DNA of 64,000 nt from Arcuatula senhousia. Lineage: Eukaryota; Mollusca; Bivalvia; Mytilida; Mytilidae. The notes beneath the pieces are model-generated. The model searched no databases, had not been told where the DNA came from, and saw only the letters and a list, made by a program, of their open reading frames with translations. Both the position numbers and the translations under genes were made by a program. Shown here in pieces: positions 36,305 to 48,429 of this stretch. Location: the NCBI GenBank assembly GCA_963971305.1, contig OZ020308.1, forward strand, positions 37,911,275 to 37,975,274, written 5' to 3'. Positions within the stretch are counted from its first letter, which is position 1; each line of letters starts with the position of its first letter.

Positions 36305-38930
36305 GACCGATTATCCCTAAACATCAAAATAACTGGGACATGACATGTCTCAGATTTTGCTGATTTTCATTTTATAAGTTGATATTGACCACTGGATCAC
36401 AGAAATAATGACTGTTTGTTATGATTGGTCACGGTTGCCATAGTAACCGTGGCAGTCATTTTTGACCATTTCTCATACCTCAAAATAGCCTATATTCAAT
36501 TCCCAATTTGTTAAACAAAATCAATCCCAGATCAATGGAACGTTTTATTTGCTTAATTCCATACCTCATTGAAAATATTCAAAACAGTTTGAAGACTATT
36601 TTTAAAGGCGTAGTCAGAACGAGGCGATCGAATATGTCAAGAAATCGTGCATTTTTTGTAATTTTTGTGACAAAACAAATACTGTTTTTGCCACTTTACT
36701 GTCTGAATTTTCAGAAAATGCACCAATCACATATACTCAATACGAACATTATAACATAGACTGATGATTGATATAAAAAACGTATAAAAATCTCAATGGG
36801 GTAACAAAATGTGTCTTCAAATAAACACTGTTAAAGTTGGTTACCATGATAATTTGTGAAAAATTGTCATTTCTGAATTGTTCAATATTTTCATGAAACT
36901 TCTGTTTCTTAAAGGGTAAGTTCACGATTTTTGACATATGGTCTTAAATTGTTCAGAACAATGTTTTATAACAGTGTGCAATTTTTTTTCTCATATCTTA
37001 ACTTATAACAAAGATATTGGAGATTATTTATTTGAAATAGTCCCCTACTCTACATTAGGGGACTACTTCAGTTAATCAGAATTTCTACTGAGTAGCAAAA
37101 AATCATATTAGTTCAAACGTTTAAATGATCATGTGGTACGTCCAATAACCAACACAATAATTAAAATAATCAAAAGTCAACAAGATCATTTCATATTTTC
37201 AAAACAATTTCTATATAAAATTATAAAATATCTATTATCTTTTTCTTTTATATTGAACTATGTTATCAATTAGATAAAATTAAAATTCTATAATTCAAAA
37301 AAGTATTATTTGTATTTACTATTAAGAAAGAAGTTGTGTATTTAAATGTAAGCCATCATATTTCATTGAAAATAATTGTGATATAATTATGTAAATTACA
37401 GGTCATTCTATTTCTTATCCCCCACTGGGTTTGCTAAAAGTGTTAATTAATGTGAATTTATTGTCATTGTCTCTCAGCAGGTACATGTGTAATGGTTAGG
37501 TAAACATAAATGTAATTAGTCACAGCTGACTTGAGGTGAAATAATTATCAATACCTACAGGTGTCAAAACCTAATATACAAACATTCAGAAACAAAGTTT
37601 TATGTACTAGATCATTTCATTTTCATTCTAGCATTTAAAACAATAAATGTGATTTATATGCAAGATTCTCACAAAGATAATTAAAAATGACTGATTTAAA
37701 TTGACCAAAAAATCATTATTACTAATTAAAGAATAACTCCATTTTGTTAATTTTAATAAGGATTTTCTATCACTTATTTAAAATGCCATAACATAGATGC
37801 ACATAAAAATATTATATATTGGCAATTCAATAATTAGGTAAATGGTGGGTCACTGTCAAAATGAGACTTTGTCGTATTCAGATGTTTTGTGTAATTTAAA
37901 ATGACAGAAACCAAAAGATAAAAAATAAAATTCCATAATTGTCAGCTTATTAAATTGAATATAAAAGTTTAAATGATATACCACAATTAGACAATGCATT
38001 AGAAATCATATGACAAATTTTCATTTTTTTGTGAACTTTCCCTTTAAGGTTCAATTGAACCATGTTGAAGTTTTATTTTTAACAGACATCATATAAACTG
38101 AAAATGATATTGAAATCATTCCAGAGTACAGTTTCTTAAGGTCAAGGTCATCTAGATTTTGAGATTTCTGATATGAGAATTTCGAAAAAAAAATTCAAGT
38201 GACCTCGAGATCATCACAAGTGATCTTGAAAGTTTTCTAATGACATAATATGTTAAAAGGACCCTTTAAGGAACATATAATGACAATAACTGTTATCTTG
38301 GTTCATATTGAATGTATGGTCATACATATATCAAAATTTCGAAAAGTTACCGTTTTCGTCTTATTACCATGGTAACCAACTTTAACAGTGTTTTCTTAAG
38401 AAATTTTTTGTTACCCCATTGAGATTTTGATATTTTTAAAAAATCAATCATTGATTTACATAAAAACATTCATGATGAGTATTTGTGATTGGTGCCTTTT
38501 CTGAAAATGATGTCAGAAAAGTGGCAAAATGGTAATATTTTTGTCAAATATTTATCGAGAGTAATACACCATTTAATCTCTTGACATCTTTAGTAGCCTT
38601 GTGCCGGCTACATAAATAATTAAAGTATTAAAACTGTTTCAAATATTATCAATGGGGTATTGAATTATTCAAATAAAAAAAAATATGTTGAATACCAACT
38701 GCTTTTCCTTGTAAAATTGGGGTTTGAATATTGCCCTTTTCAGCAGATTTGAATCGCCCCAAAATGGCCACCACGGTTACCATGGCATCCGCGGTCAATT
38801 GTAACAAACATTCATTATTTTTGTGATCCAATGGTAATTTTCAACTTATAAAATGAAAATCGTCAAAATCTGAAACATGTCATGTCTCGCCCTATATTGA
38901 AATATTTTGATTCTTACAGATAATTAGTGT
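36305..38930. mobile_element. Large foldback element with ~600-bp arms
   Basis: The left arm (36305-36908) is the diverged reverse complement of the right arm (about 38270-38930). Matching blocks include GACATGACATGT-TCAGATTTT, TTTTCATTTTATAAGTTGA, CAATGGGGTAACAAAA and CACTGTTAAAGTTGGTTACC, in mirrored order. By eye the arms are 70-80% identical. The loop is interrupted by a TTAA-flanked element (36909-38047). It has no ORF with a recognisable product. Without the nested element it is about 1.5 kb. Confidence 0.82.
36909..38047. mobile_element. TTAA-flanked element nested in the foldback loop
   Basis: TTAA (36909-36912), then AGGGTAAGTTCAC, at one end; GTGAACTTTCCCT (38031-38043), then TTAA (38044-38047), at the other. 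The inverted ends differ at one base of 13. The body is 1131 bases, very AT-rich and without a transposase. The TTAA duplication suggests mobilisation by a piggyBac-like enzyme encoded elsewhere. Confidence 0.75.
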
Positions 38931-40225
38931 AAATGGTCAATCTATGCAAGCATTTGAAACATTTTTCAGGCATAGTAACAGATTTAGCTCAAAGCTCATG
39001 AAAGTGTTGCCAAATAAGAAACTATCAAAAAATTACCAATAATTGTTATCAATATGCCTGGTTAACTTGTCATGGACTAAAAAGTCCAATATAGGTCTGT
39101 AGAAGGCATATATTATACAATATATATTTTGGAAAAATGCAGGCAAGTTCAATTAAAAAAAAAGAAAAAACAAGTACTGACATTTGTGTTCTTAAATCAT
39201 TAAAAACATTATGGGGATTAAGACTTTTTGTTGGAAAAAAGTGTTGTGCAATTTTTTATCTCTTTTTACCAAAGTAATGGATTTTTTTCTACCTCACAAT
39301 ACACGATAATATGAAAAAAAGCGATCTACTACAAACTCATTTTTCAACTTTTGCTTTTTGCAACTCTAAATTTCTATTATCAATGAAATTCGAGAAGAAA
39401 CTATATCCATATACTCATCAGAAATTGGCTTTTTTTTTCATTAATTTCATATCTTTTTTATGACTTTTCCAAATTCACCAAAAAAATTTGCAGTATATAA
39501 TAATCACCTCAAAACTTGAATTGTTTTGACAAAAAAATTGCATGGCAACATCTAACAAATTCAAACATTTAGTTATCATACACACAAAATTATATTCCTT
39601 TACATTTGCAACATCTGCAAATCTTATGGACAGAAAGTAAACATGGTACGACCAGACCATTGTCTAGAGATTACTAGTCTTAAAAGAAACAAAATTTTGA
39701 AATTGAAAACAAAATTACATTTTCATGTTATTTCAGGTATTAAAATTCACACATTTGAATAAAAACAAACCCTCACAATAAATAAAAGTTCCCGCAAATA
39801 CAACAAATATTGATCATGGTGAATGTCCCCCAACGGCTCATAAATAGCGTTATCATACAAAAAAAAATGAAATAAAGTCTTTGTCTTCAAATTACTCTTT
39901 TAATATTATGATGGTATACACTTACATAATAAAATCATGCATAAATCAACAACCTTATACCATTTTGTCTTATTCAATTTATATGTTTTAAATAGTTTTA
40001 AAACAAAACTATCAAAGTGCCTGCATCATTCAACGTGATGTAATTTGGACTTTCTCCGACTCAGAAGTTGTTATCTGTTACAAATTATATGATTTAGGCG
40101 TGTTCATAAAAGTAAAGATGAAGTCATATTTCGATCATTTAAATTTTTATATTTATTGGTAACTAAGTCCTGTTTTTTTCTGCTTTTTAATCATGAGGCC
40201 AATATAATAAATATCCTACATTTAA
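38931..40225. other. AT-rich intergenic stretch
   Basis: No coding, RNA or repeat-terminus signal was found. Confidence 0.45.
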
Positions 40226-40520
40226 CTATGGATTTTCGATTGAAGCGTGCAAACACAACAATGAAAATTTACGTCGTCATGAACAAGCCAATCGGTAACA
40301 AAAACCGCAAAACGTCACAGTAAGAAAGACCAACGTCAGATGACTATTCATCAATATCCAATCAGATCTAATGTTTGAACGACCCATTCATTCAATCAAT
40401 GTATGTAATCATATGTAACGATTTGTGGTTTTTGTTAACGTTTGGCTTTGTTCATGACGACGTAAATTTTCATTGTTGTGTTTGCACACTTCACTTTACG
40501 CTACAATCGAAAGTCCATAG
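40226..40520. mobile_element. 295-bp foldback MITE
   Basis: The arms 40226-40318 and about 40420-40520 are reverse complements. They share CTATGGA-TTTCGATTG at the ends and the exact block GTGCAAACACAACAATGAAA, ATTTACGTCGTCATGAACAA, except that GAAGCGTG on the left is extended to GTAGCGTAAAGTGAAGTGTG on the right. About 100 unpaired bases form the loop. There is no ORF. Confidence 0.82.
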
Positions 40521-40756
40521 ATCGGACGGGTTGTAACCTTTTCTGTCCTAATTTGTTCAGCCGCCTGAAACCAATGTTTTGATTGTTTCGAAAATTGTAT
40601 TTTTGTGGTCAATTTCCTTTAAATTGGCAGATCAGGATTCGCATGTAAAAATGTTTAAGTTACTTTTATTTTCTATGAGATGGAGGTTTGACTTTTGAAT
40701 TTCTTATGATTTATTTTGGCAAATCTGACCATTGAAATATTAAGCAATAATGAAAG

Positions 40757-41205
40757 ATGAGTGAATGAGTGAGTGAGTTGGTGTTTTAAGCCCTTGCAAC
40801 GCTAAATAGGTCATTTAAAGGCAATGAACATGAAATGATGATGATGAGAAATATGGAGGTGGAATGGGAAATAAAATATCAGTAAATTTTAAAGACCACA
40901 AGAAAAGAGAAGAGTAGGTAGGTGCTAAAAATTCAGCCCATGTGTGCACTACTTGGCGGCCCAAAGATGTGTCCTTTACGTGCTCAAAGCGTGGCTCTCT
41001 CCACACAACTTTGCCCATTATGATCAGCAGTCAGGTTCCGTATTATAGAATTGACAACCCCCATGGATATGGCAACCCTTTTCAACCACCTAGAGTACAC
41101 ACTTGGTTGGCTAAGTACCGACCCGACGTCGGAGTCCAAAAACCTTTAGTCGCCTCTTACGACAGGCTAATCTCTGCTGAGGGCCTTTTTTTCACGGAGC
41201 GCAGG
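40757..41205 (+). repeat. Dispersed repeat Z, copy 2
   Basis: GAGTGAGTGAGTTGGTGTTT and AAGCCCTTGCAACGCTAAAT lead into ATGAACATGAAATGATGATG, GTGCACTACTTGGCGG, CGTGGCTCTCTCCACACA, and a 3' block with GACGTCGGAGTC and AGTCGCCTCTTACGACAGGC. It is longer at the 3' end than copy 1. The two ORFs over it (one per strand) are not genes. Confidence 0.78.
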
Positions 41206-41299
41206 AAAAAGATCTTTGACATGAAAACCGAGAAAACACACTTTTCATAAATAGGTCAAGACATCTGCATTTTGTTTGACATATTTATCAATCATTACT

Positions 41300-42110
41300 G
41301 AAAACCTTTTATTGTTCAACTCCCAAGCAGCGCATTTTTGGCTATATCCGAGAGACAAACATTAAAGGAGTATACAATTTTCATGAATGTTGATGGAGCA
41401 GATGAAATTGGGAATGAGAATTTTGACTAACAATGAAAAAAGAAGTGATATGTGTGCATGGGGATCCTGCGTTAGTTAGTTATTGCTTTACTCCCAAGCA
41501 GCACGATTTCGGCTATATCCGAGAGATGAACATGAAATTGGTGATACAATGGACATGAAATGATGATGAAGTGGATGAAATGGGGACACAAGGCCAATCG
41601 GGTTGGAGAGTTTTGACTGCCACTGGAAAAAAGGAGTGATGGGTAGGGACGGGAAATTTAGCCTCCTTCATGGGGTCCTACTCCTACCGAGACTGGCAGC
41701 AGGGTTCTTTTACATGCGAGGAACGTGATTTTTTTCCCAACACGCTGTACCACTATGGTTTGTGGTCAGGTTTTCCGCATTATAGCCTGACAATCCCGCA
41801 TCTCTCGAAGTCAGGGCTGCCCCATTCAACCACCTGGGGCACACATCCCAGTCACTTTGTGGGCAAAGCGGCCTGACCCGACGTCAGGTTTCTGAGCGCT
41901 CTTTAGTGGCCTTTTACCGGCCTTTACGCCACCAGGAACCCGCACGGGTTCGGGGATCTTGCGTGTCGTACTCTTACTGAGACCTACAGCAGGGTTCTTT
42001 AATGTGCGAGGAACGTGATTCTTGTCTCCATATGGTCGCTACTATGGTTTATGGTCAGGGTTTCGTATAATATTCTGACGATCCTGGCATTCTTTATGAC
42101 AGTGCTGCAA
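41300..42110 (+). repeat. Dispersed repeat Z, rearranged copies 3
   Basis: CTCCCAAGCAGC and GGCTATATCCGAGAGA occur twice (about 41321 and 41491). The block GAGACTGGCAGCAGGGTTCT, TGCGAGGAACGTGATT, CACTATGGTTTGTGGTCAGG is present at 41680 and again, diverged, at 41980. It shares GGGCTGCCCCATT-AACCAC and GGCACACATCC with 53350-53395. It looks like a tandem duplication within the Z family. Confidence 0.7.
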
Positions 42111-42385
42111 AATTCAACCTGAAAGGTGTGCAACATGACCAAAAATCTCTTATTGACCCTTGACTAACCTTTGAAGCGGAATTTGGCTGTAATTGCGTCA
42201 GCATTAGTTAAGAAAGCGCTTAAGCTCGAGCAGTTAAGTTTACCTGTGTTTTGTAGTCTTGCAAGTGAAGACACTTGAACCGACAAACCTTTCGGAAGCT
42301 TACTACTAAGACGTTCGGAGGCTCTCAAGATCTCTAATCTGTAATAATAATAATGTCGTCTGCTAGAATGAGCTATCAACAATCC

Positions 42386-42698
42386 TTTTAATTCATGGCT
42401 ACCAATCGATCCCAATCACAACCGAATGCTGTGACGAGAAAATCCTTAGAGGAACTTCCGGGTGTGATTCTGGGGAACTAAAATCGTTATTTTCACAAGG
42501 TGTGTCTACTGATCATGGCTCCGTCTATTGCTTTAAGGCAAAAAAAGAAAAATCCAAGAATGTCATCGTTCCCTTTGATTATTCCCCTGTCACATATTAA
42601 AAGCTCTTTCTCATATGTTAAGTTATGACGGCTCTAGAACCTTTGACAGTTGGTGGGGGTAAGGGCCAGCGATCAATCAGACGGATTTAATACCTTTG
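42386..42698 (+). repeat. ~310-bp inverted repeat, left arm
   Basis: Matches 44106-44405 in reverse complement. Shared blocks are GGCTACCAATCGATCCCAAT, TGTGTCTACTGATCATGGC, TTTGATTATTCCCCTGTCAC, CAGTTGGTGGGGG and CAGACGGATTTAA. Both arms also contain the same short open stretch ending PFDYSPVTY and a TAA stop (left stop at about 42598-42600). The spacer is 1.4 kb. It could be an inverted duplication or the arms of a transposon. Confidence 0.8.
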
Positions 42699-43260
42699 GA
42701 AAAAAGATAAAGCTCATTTATTTAACTGATTAACAAGCACGAAGGACTTGAGTACAAAGGTGATTTCCACAGTACTTACAGCTAGAAATTTTTTTATACC
42801 ATGGTTGATTTAATGACACCGCCGGCGTGAATTTCTCAAAATTATAAATTACATGTACTTATTTGATGAAATGATTATAAGAAGAGTATTCAGATGGCAA
42901 TAGCGCCTGCGATCAAAATTTCATTTGATGTATTTCATAGAGAAACAAACGCACAACACGCGTTTTAAATAAGGTATCACGAACATACAGTTCTTATCGA
43001 GAATTTTTAGGTCTTTTGGGGGAAATGATTGATCTTATGTTTATATTTCTAAACGATGCTTTTTCTTTATAGATAAAAATGCAGAACTTTTTCGCGTAAT
43101 AGCAGATTTCAGTGTCTGTTGTCGCAATTATCAAAATTATCCAATAATCATATTAATGCAAAAGATTCCATAACGTAAATAGTGGTCATTTGATTTGAAT
43201 TTATTTCTACATACCTATCGATTTCCTCATTACAGCTAGATTGGTCAGTCTTAAAAATTA
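42699..43260. other. Spacer, nothing recognised
   Basis: AT-rich part of the spacer between the inverted arms. No gene or repeat terminus was seen. 43468-44105, after MITE M, is similar. Confidence 0.4.
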
Positions 43261-43467
43261 CAGTGGTTTCATTATTGTTCGTGGGGTATCAATTTTCGTG
43301 TTTTTTTGGATTGTCTTGACCCACGAAATTTGATACTAAACGAAAAGGAGATTTTAAATTTGTTTGTATGTTGCAAACTTCAGAACCACGAATTTAAGAA
43401 TCAACGAACTGACATTCATTCAACAAACCACGAAAATTGGTACCCACGAAAATAAATGAATCCACAG
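43261..43467. mobile_element. MITE M, copy 1
   Basis: CAGTGGTTTCATTATTGTTC and GTGGGGTATCAATTTTCGTG at the left pair with CACGAAAATTGGTACCCACG and AAAATAAATGAATCCACAG at the right. It is a ~205-base palindrome-like element with a second copy at 60797-61017. It has no ORF. This copy lies in the spacer of the 42.4/44.1 kb inverted pair. Confidence 0.78.
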
Positions 43468-44105
43468 AAGTTGAGGGAATTTTGTGATACTAACGAAAGC
43501 CAAAGACCGAAGAGACCAACCAATTAATATTATATCAATAGATCGCCTGTCTCAATAATGACCATGCACAACAGTATTTTTTCAATTATTTTAATCAGAA
43601 TTGTTAGGTATATTATTATAGATCAAATTAGCCAAACTTTGATTTTATATTAAATATTTCAAATCATGTTATTCGTAAGTATACATCTTAATCAACCCTA
43701 AACCTAATAATCCTGAATATGCTGTGCTCGTATTCAGATAACACCAAAATAATATTATTTCCTGTTTCTTTGGTTAAATTCTAAACTGACTAACTTCATG
43801 TTCTGTTCTAAAGTCCTTCTGTAAGTAAGTTTTTTCGAACCACCAATTTTCTCCTGATTCTTAGTTTGAGCATAGTGCTTAAGAGAAAGAAAAAAAGTCC
43901 CAGTGTACAAGTAGTTTTATGATCAACCAGTTATTAACTATTGAACGTAACTATGAATACTATTGACCTCCGCATAGTCATTTTTTCTGTATACGCTAGT
44001 TTTTGCAACAGGCTGGTGATAAAAGAGAAAATGATATTATTTTCCAGCCCTACGTAATAATTTTTTACAACAAATTATACATATGACCCTAGCAAAATCG
44101 TCTTT

Positions 44106-44405
44106 GCAAAGGCTTAAATCCGTCTGAATGATTACTGTCCCTTGCCCCCACCAACTGCCAAAAGTTCAAGAGCCGTCATTACTTAAAATACGAGAAAGAG
44201 CTTTTAATAAGTGACAGGGGAATAATCAAAGGGTATGATGACATTCTTAGATTTTTCATTTTTTGCTTTAAAGAAACACACGAGGCCATGATCAGTAGAC
44301 ACACCATGTAAAAATAACGATTTTAGTTCCTCCGAATCACATCCGGAAGTTTCTCTAAGGTCTCGTTGGCTGTGATTGGGATCGATTGGTAGCCGTGTAA
44401 TTGGA
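44106..44405 (-). repeat. ~310-bp inverted repeat, right arm
   Basis: Mirror of 42386-42698. On the minus strand it carries an 84-codon ORF (44204-44458) whose last ~50 residues match the left-arm reading frame, both ending NVI-PFDYSPVTY. No domain is recognised. Confidence 0.8.
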
Positions 44406-44894
44406 ATTCGGCGATTAAATAAAAAGAATAAATTTGAAATCGTTAGGGGCTCACCCAATGTTATTGGAGTAGCCAGTACAAGTCATCAGATTATTTCTTA
44501 GAATATTAAACTGAAATAAAACAAATCCGGGAAAGTGGTATTCATAAAACAATGTAAACTAAGATTTTCTTAATTCCGTAATAAAGGGAAACTCAACCCA
44601 AAATACTTAAAAGATATTCATAAAGCTTCTTACACTAAGGAAACACTTAGGTGTCCCCTTGAATTTAAAGTAGCTATATGGCTACCTTAAGTTATTTGAA
44701 CATCAATCCATTTATTTTCACACATTTTTTAAATAATTTATATTTATTCGTATAAAACTATTATGGAATTGTTCTAGTACAAGTAAATAAAACAAACTTC
44801 TCATATTATGTACGCTTGTATCAAATGAGTAAGGCTTGTAAAAACAACATTTCAAATGATTGAAATAGAGCTAATTAAGATAGTGTTTGTAATA

Positions 44895-45182
44895 TCTCAC
44901 AAAATGGACGACAGCTTACAGCCTTTTTTCGCCACACAATAGTTTCGTTCATTCCCCTTTGTTTAAAGTTCTGCTTGCATACCCAATCACTACTTCCTTT
45001 CCATTTTCCAGTCGTTCAGACAGCACGGCATCTATTGCCGCAGTGCTTGCGCCTGTGTCCAAAATGAGTTCACGTGAAAATCTGTGCAAGATTAGGACCG
45101 TTTGTGAGTTTGTCCTTTAAGAAATGGAATGCATCTTGGCACTCTTGTCTCGAAATTGCCTGCCATTCTCAGTCAATTTGTG
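44895..45182 (-). pseudogene. Ty3/gypsy RNase H remnant
   Basis: On the minus strand, reading down from 45182, three shifted frames give HKLTENGRQF, then ECQDAFHFLKDKLT, then LDTGASTAAIDAVLSE, then KEVVIGYASRTLNKG, then RNYCVAKK. This is the order at the RT/RNase H junction and in the RNase H domain of Ty3/gypsy (Metaviridae-type) polyproteins, where the usual block is a DASxxxIGAVL-like motif. At least two frameshifts and in-frame stops show it is dead. It begins exactly where the RT remnant at 49801-50210 ends. Confidence 0.85.
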
Positions 45183-46499
45183 CGAGCACTCTCCGTGAGG
45201 GTTACGATTCCAGCCTAATTACCTCAACGGATCAAAACAATTTTCTGTAATACATACTTTTAGTAATCTGTTTGTACATTTTCATATGGAACTATGTGTT
45301 TGAGAATACCTTAAGGCATTTTTTTGTTATTTCGTATAATTTAGGGTTAAGTACATTTCACTTTTACACTGATCTTGAAATTTATGAAGTTCAGGCCGAT
45401 CAGAAATTTTATCACATTAATTAATAAGTGATTAAACATTTAAAACTTAATAGAGTAGCCGATTAAGGTGTAAAATAACATATACTAGGCAAATAATCGA
45501 GGGTCTAGGTCCTAAATCGTTTCTTTCTTTGCGTATTCGAGTGCACACAATTGGTTTTGCTATGCTCCGATGAGGTCTATAACCCTGGTGGAGAGTATCG
45601 TTGTAAGTGTTACTAGTGCAGTGACAATTTCAAAAAACGTGCTTATTTTCGGAGTTTAATCAACCGGGTGGACACACGGCTAATTTTTGTTTTATTGTTT
45701 AGAGTATACCTTTAGGCAACTTTTTTGCCTGGTCGTAAAGATTTCCCATGGTGCAGTTTTGTTTTTTATGAAGAAAAAGGGGGGCCTTCTGGTTTTGGGG
45801 AAATTTATGTGTTGACTTTGGTTTACAAGTACTTTAAGGAGGGCTAAACAGGGTTAAAACTTGATAGTGATTTAGGTAGTATATTTCAGAATTCCAAAAC
45901 TTCCTTAATGAGCGTTTTTATTGTAATGTTTTAAATATTTTTTCAAATTTAAAAAAGCATAAACAATTGACAGAATTTAGGTGTATTTCAGTTGTAATAG
46001 CTCAATTAAAATAGGTTAATGTCTGTATTTTTTGTATTTTACAATTAGAATATGATCATTGTAAAACATAAGGCTTATTTTTATCTATTTGTGTGTTCTA
46101 CTTTTAAAAATATGTTTGAAAGTTAACGATGGTTCAAATCTGTCAAAACTTGTTTCCGGATTTCAATAACTTATCATGACCGGTACGATTCAGAAATTAT
46201 AAATTTGTTTATTTTTTTCACATTTAAATCGTCTTAAACCCACAGATAATCCACTTTGCTGACAGCAAATCATTTTTTTGAGCAAAATGTAATAAAGCCG
46301 ATTCTCTTAAAAATAGTTTTTGAAGCTAAATTATAATATTTTATAAGTTTTTCAAAATATCTAATGACAAAACTATTTAACAACAAAATGCAACGGTCCG
46401 ATTGTGGCGCTATGAATGTCTTCAAAATTTTATTAGCTCGTCTTATAATATATTGAAAACGTTTTAACCCATTCTCTTGCAAGTTTTCGACTGAATGAT
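45183..46499. other. Sequence between the two gypsy remnants, left part
   Basis: AT-rich with no recognised coding. It is part of the 4.6 kb that separates the two contiguous gypsy fragments, so it probably arrived after the retroelement. Confidence 0.45.
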
Positions 46500-46640
46500 G
46501 ACACTTAATTAAATACGAAAGAATATGGAATATGTGCCAGAAAGACACGATCCACATATTGAATGTACAATGCAAAATTTCGCTGCGTGTGAAGCGCTTT
46601 TCTGGATTAACCTTCATCAGACACGCTAGGAGTAAAAATT
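46500..46640 (-). repeat. Dispersed repeat X, copy 2
   Basis: On the minus strand it reads TTTACTCCTAGCGTGTCTGA, then GGTTAATCCAGAAAAGCGCT and TTCTGGCACATATTCCATAT. It is very close to copy 3 at 48166-48310 but in the opposite orientation. The 115-codon ORF through it is not a gene. Confidence 0.8.
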
Positions 46641-46671
46641 GAAATTGATACTAGTAATAGAAGAAAATGAG

Positions 46672-46715
46672 ATGTGGAATAAGTGTACGCGACACAACCT
46701 ATTAATAAACGGAAA
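46672..46715 (+). repeat. Dispersed repeat V, partial copy 3
   Basis: GATGTGGAATAAGTGTACGC and GACACA match the start of the V copies at 7675 and 13480. The downstream part is different. Confidence 0.55.
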
Positions 46716-47289
46716 CAACATTGTTTTCCAAATTATTGCATTTTGATTCCAACAAAAAAAATGTAAAAGTACATGTATTAAATTCTAAAAGACCAACTGT
46801 TTATCTTCCGAAAAAGGTCATGACAGAAAAGTAATTCTTTGAAACGTGCATGAACATTGCATCCGTACCGTCTGTTACATGTATATAGTCAGACGGTCGC
46901 GGTTTCAAATCTGTCGTCTGGAACTGTGTTTTAGTTTTAAATCAAATGATAGTTTAGTAACATTGTTTAAAATATATTTCATTTCCACCAGACGTTTCCA
47001 ACCTGTTCATAAAATTAAAGGAAGAAGTATTTTATTTCGGAATCAGTCATTTAGCAAAACAAAGATATATCGTCTCTGTGTGTGTTCCAATCTGATACAC
47101 CTCGAGTGTACAGTAAATATATTTGTTATTATATTTAACAGAGTACCACTATGAAACAAGAAAAGTCGGCAAACTGTTTTTTGTAGTATACGAACCTTAA
47201 ATCAAGGTTCGCAAGAAAAACCCTTAAAATTTGATTCCAAGTTTAAGATATATATTAGCACAAAGACTCTATTCGTTACAATGACAAGT

Positions 47290-47660
47290 TTGATGCCTCC
47301 CCACGACATTTCTAGCGAGAGGCATTAAGGTATGCTCATGTCCGTCCGTACGAATTTCTGTCAAGCTTTCCCCAGAAACCGTATTTGATAATGATTTGAA
47401 ATTTGGCAAGGTCACCGTTAAGTATGACAGACTGTATGCCTTAAGCGACTTTCAGACCTGACTACTTTCTTGTTGGGACTGGGTCGATATGCAAATTTAT
47501 GTAAAATTTCCATCAAGCTTTTCCATAGACCGTACACGAGAATGATAATGAAACTTGATATCTCAGTATCACAAACTACGTCCCAAGATACTTTCGGCCG
47601 GACTTTCTGGACTTCTACTCCTCGTTTAGGGCCTAGTGCGGGGCGTTTGTGCCCTATTCC
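47290..47660 (+). mobile_element. Hairpin-headed element, family G, partial
   Basis: ATGCCTC (47293-47299) pairs with GAGGCAT (47329-47335). ATGTCCGTCCGTACGAATTT follows as a linker. Two units carry TCAAGCTTT-CC-AGA-CCGTA at 47358 and 47513 (period 155). No matching 3' terminus was found, so the copy may be truncated. Confidence 0.55.
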
Positions 47661-48165
47661 TACTTTAATTGGTTATGTAAATAATAGTTATATCAACAAC
47701 AGTTAAAAAAATCATAGATTAGTCAGTCAGTAAAGTGGGTTTAACGAGCAATCGTACACATAGACTATTGCTAACTGTCATGGCATGATCGTAAGACTGA
47801 TAAATTATGTATTTCTGAACACCTATTTCACATTCTATAATCTTCTATTGGTGCTTCTCACTAGCTGTCATACTGATCGAGCTTGTATCGATAGACCTAA
47901 GCCAAGAGTTAATGGTCCTGTTTCAGGATCTAAGTCTTTAACGAAAATGGTATCCCCCAGGTTCAAATCCTAGCGTGTCCAGATCCGATCTTTTAGCTAT
48001 ATGAGTAGCTGAACTTGTGGTTTTGGCAGTATCGTATGTTTTTGTTCCACACTTATGAAACCAGGCAACTTCGTTAAAGTTTGTTTGGTTTGGGTTTGTT
48101 TTGTTGTAATATTTTTTGGCTTCTGTTTTTGATTTATCAAATCTTATATACTACCGGTTTTCCAA

Positions 48166-48310
48166 GTTTTTTACTCCTAGCGTGTCTGATGAAGGTTAAT
48201 CCAGAAAAGCGCTTCACACGCAGTGAAATTTTGCATTGTACATTTATCAAAATCATTTCAATCTGTGGATCGTGTCTTTCTGGCACATATTCCATATTCT
48301 TTCGTAATTA
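48166..48310 (+). repeat. Dispersed repeat X, copy 3
   Basis: TTTACTCCTAGCGTGTCTGA at the start, with the internal CGCTTCACACGCAGTGAAAT and TCGTGTCTTTCTGGCACATA blocks. It is the inverted partner of 46500-46640, 1.5 kb away. Nothing in it is recognisable as protein. Confidence 0.8.
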
Positions 48311-48429
48311 ATTTGGTTAAGTGCTATAATAACTCAGCTCAAGTCCACTGCTTTTGAAAGAAACTGCATTTTCACAGGGTTGTGTCTTAGTTTTTGTTTG
48401 AATTGCCGGTGCATAAGATCTAAAAGCTA

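Noticed and set aside
40815..41250. Overlapping ORFs of 67 and 102 codons on opposite strands
   Set aside because: Both lie on dispersed repeat Z; related copies do not keep the frames.
46270..46617. 115-codon minus-strand ORF starting MKVNPEKRFTRSE
   Set aside because: It covers repeat X; the same peptide start appears in the other X copies followed by unrelated residues, so it follows the repeat and not a gene.
47950..47985. tRNA 3' half (GGTTCAAATCC box B)
   Set aside because: No box A or pairing acceptor stem lies upstream at the right distance; probably SINE debris or chance.
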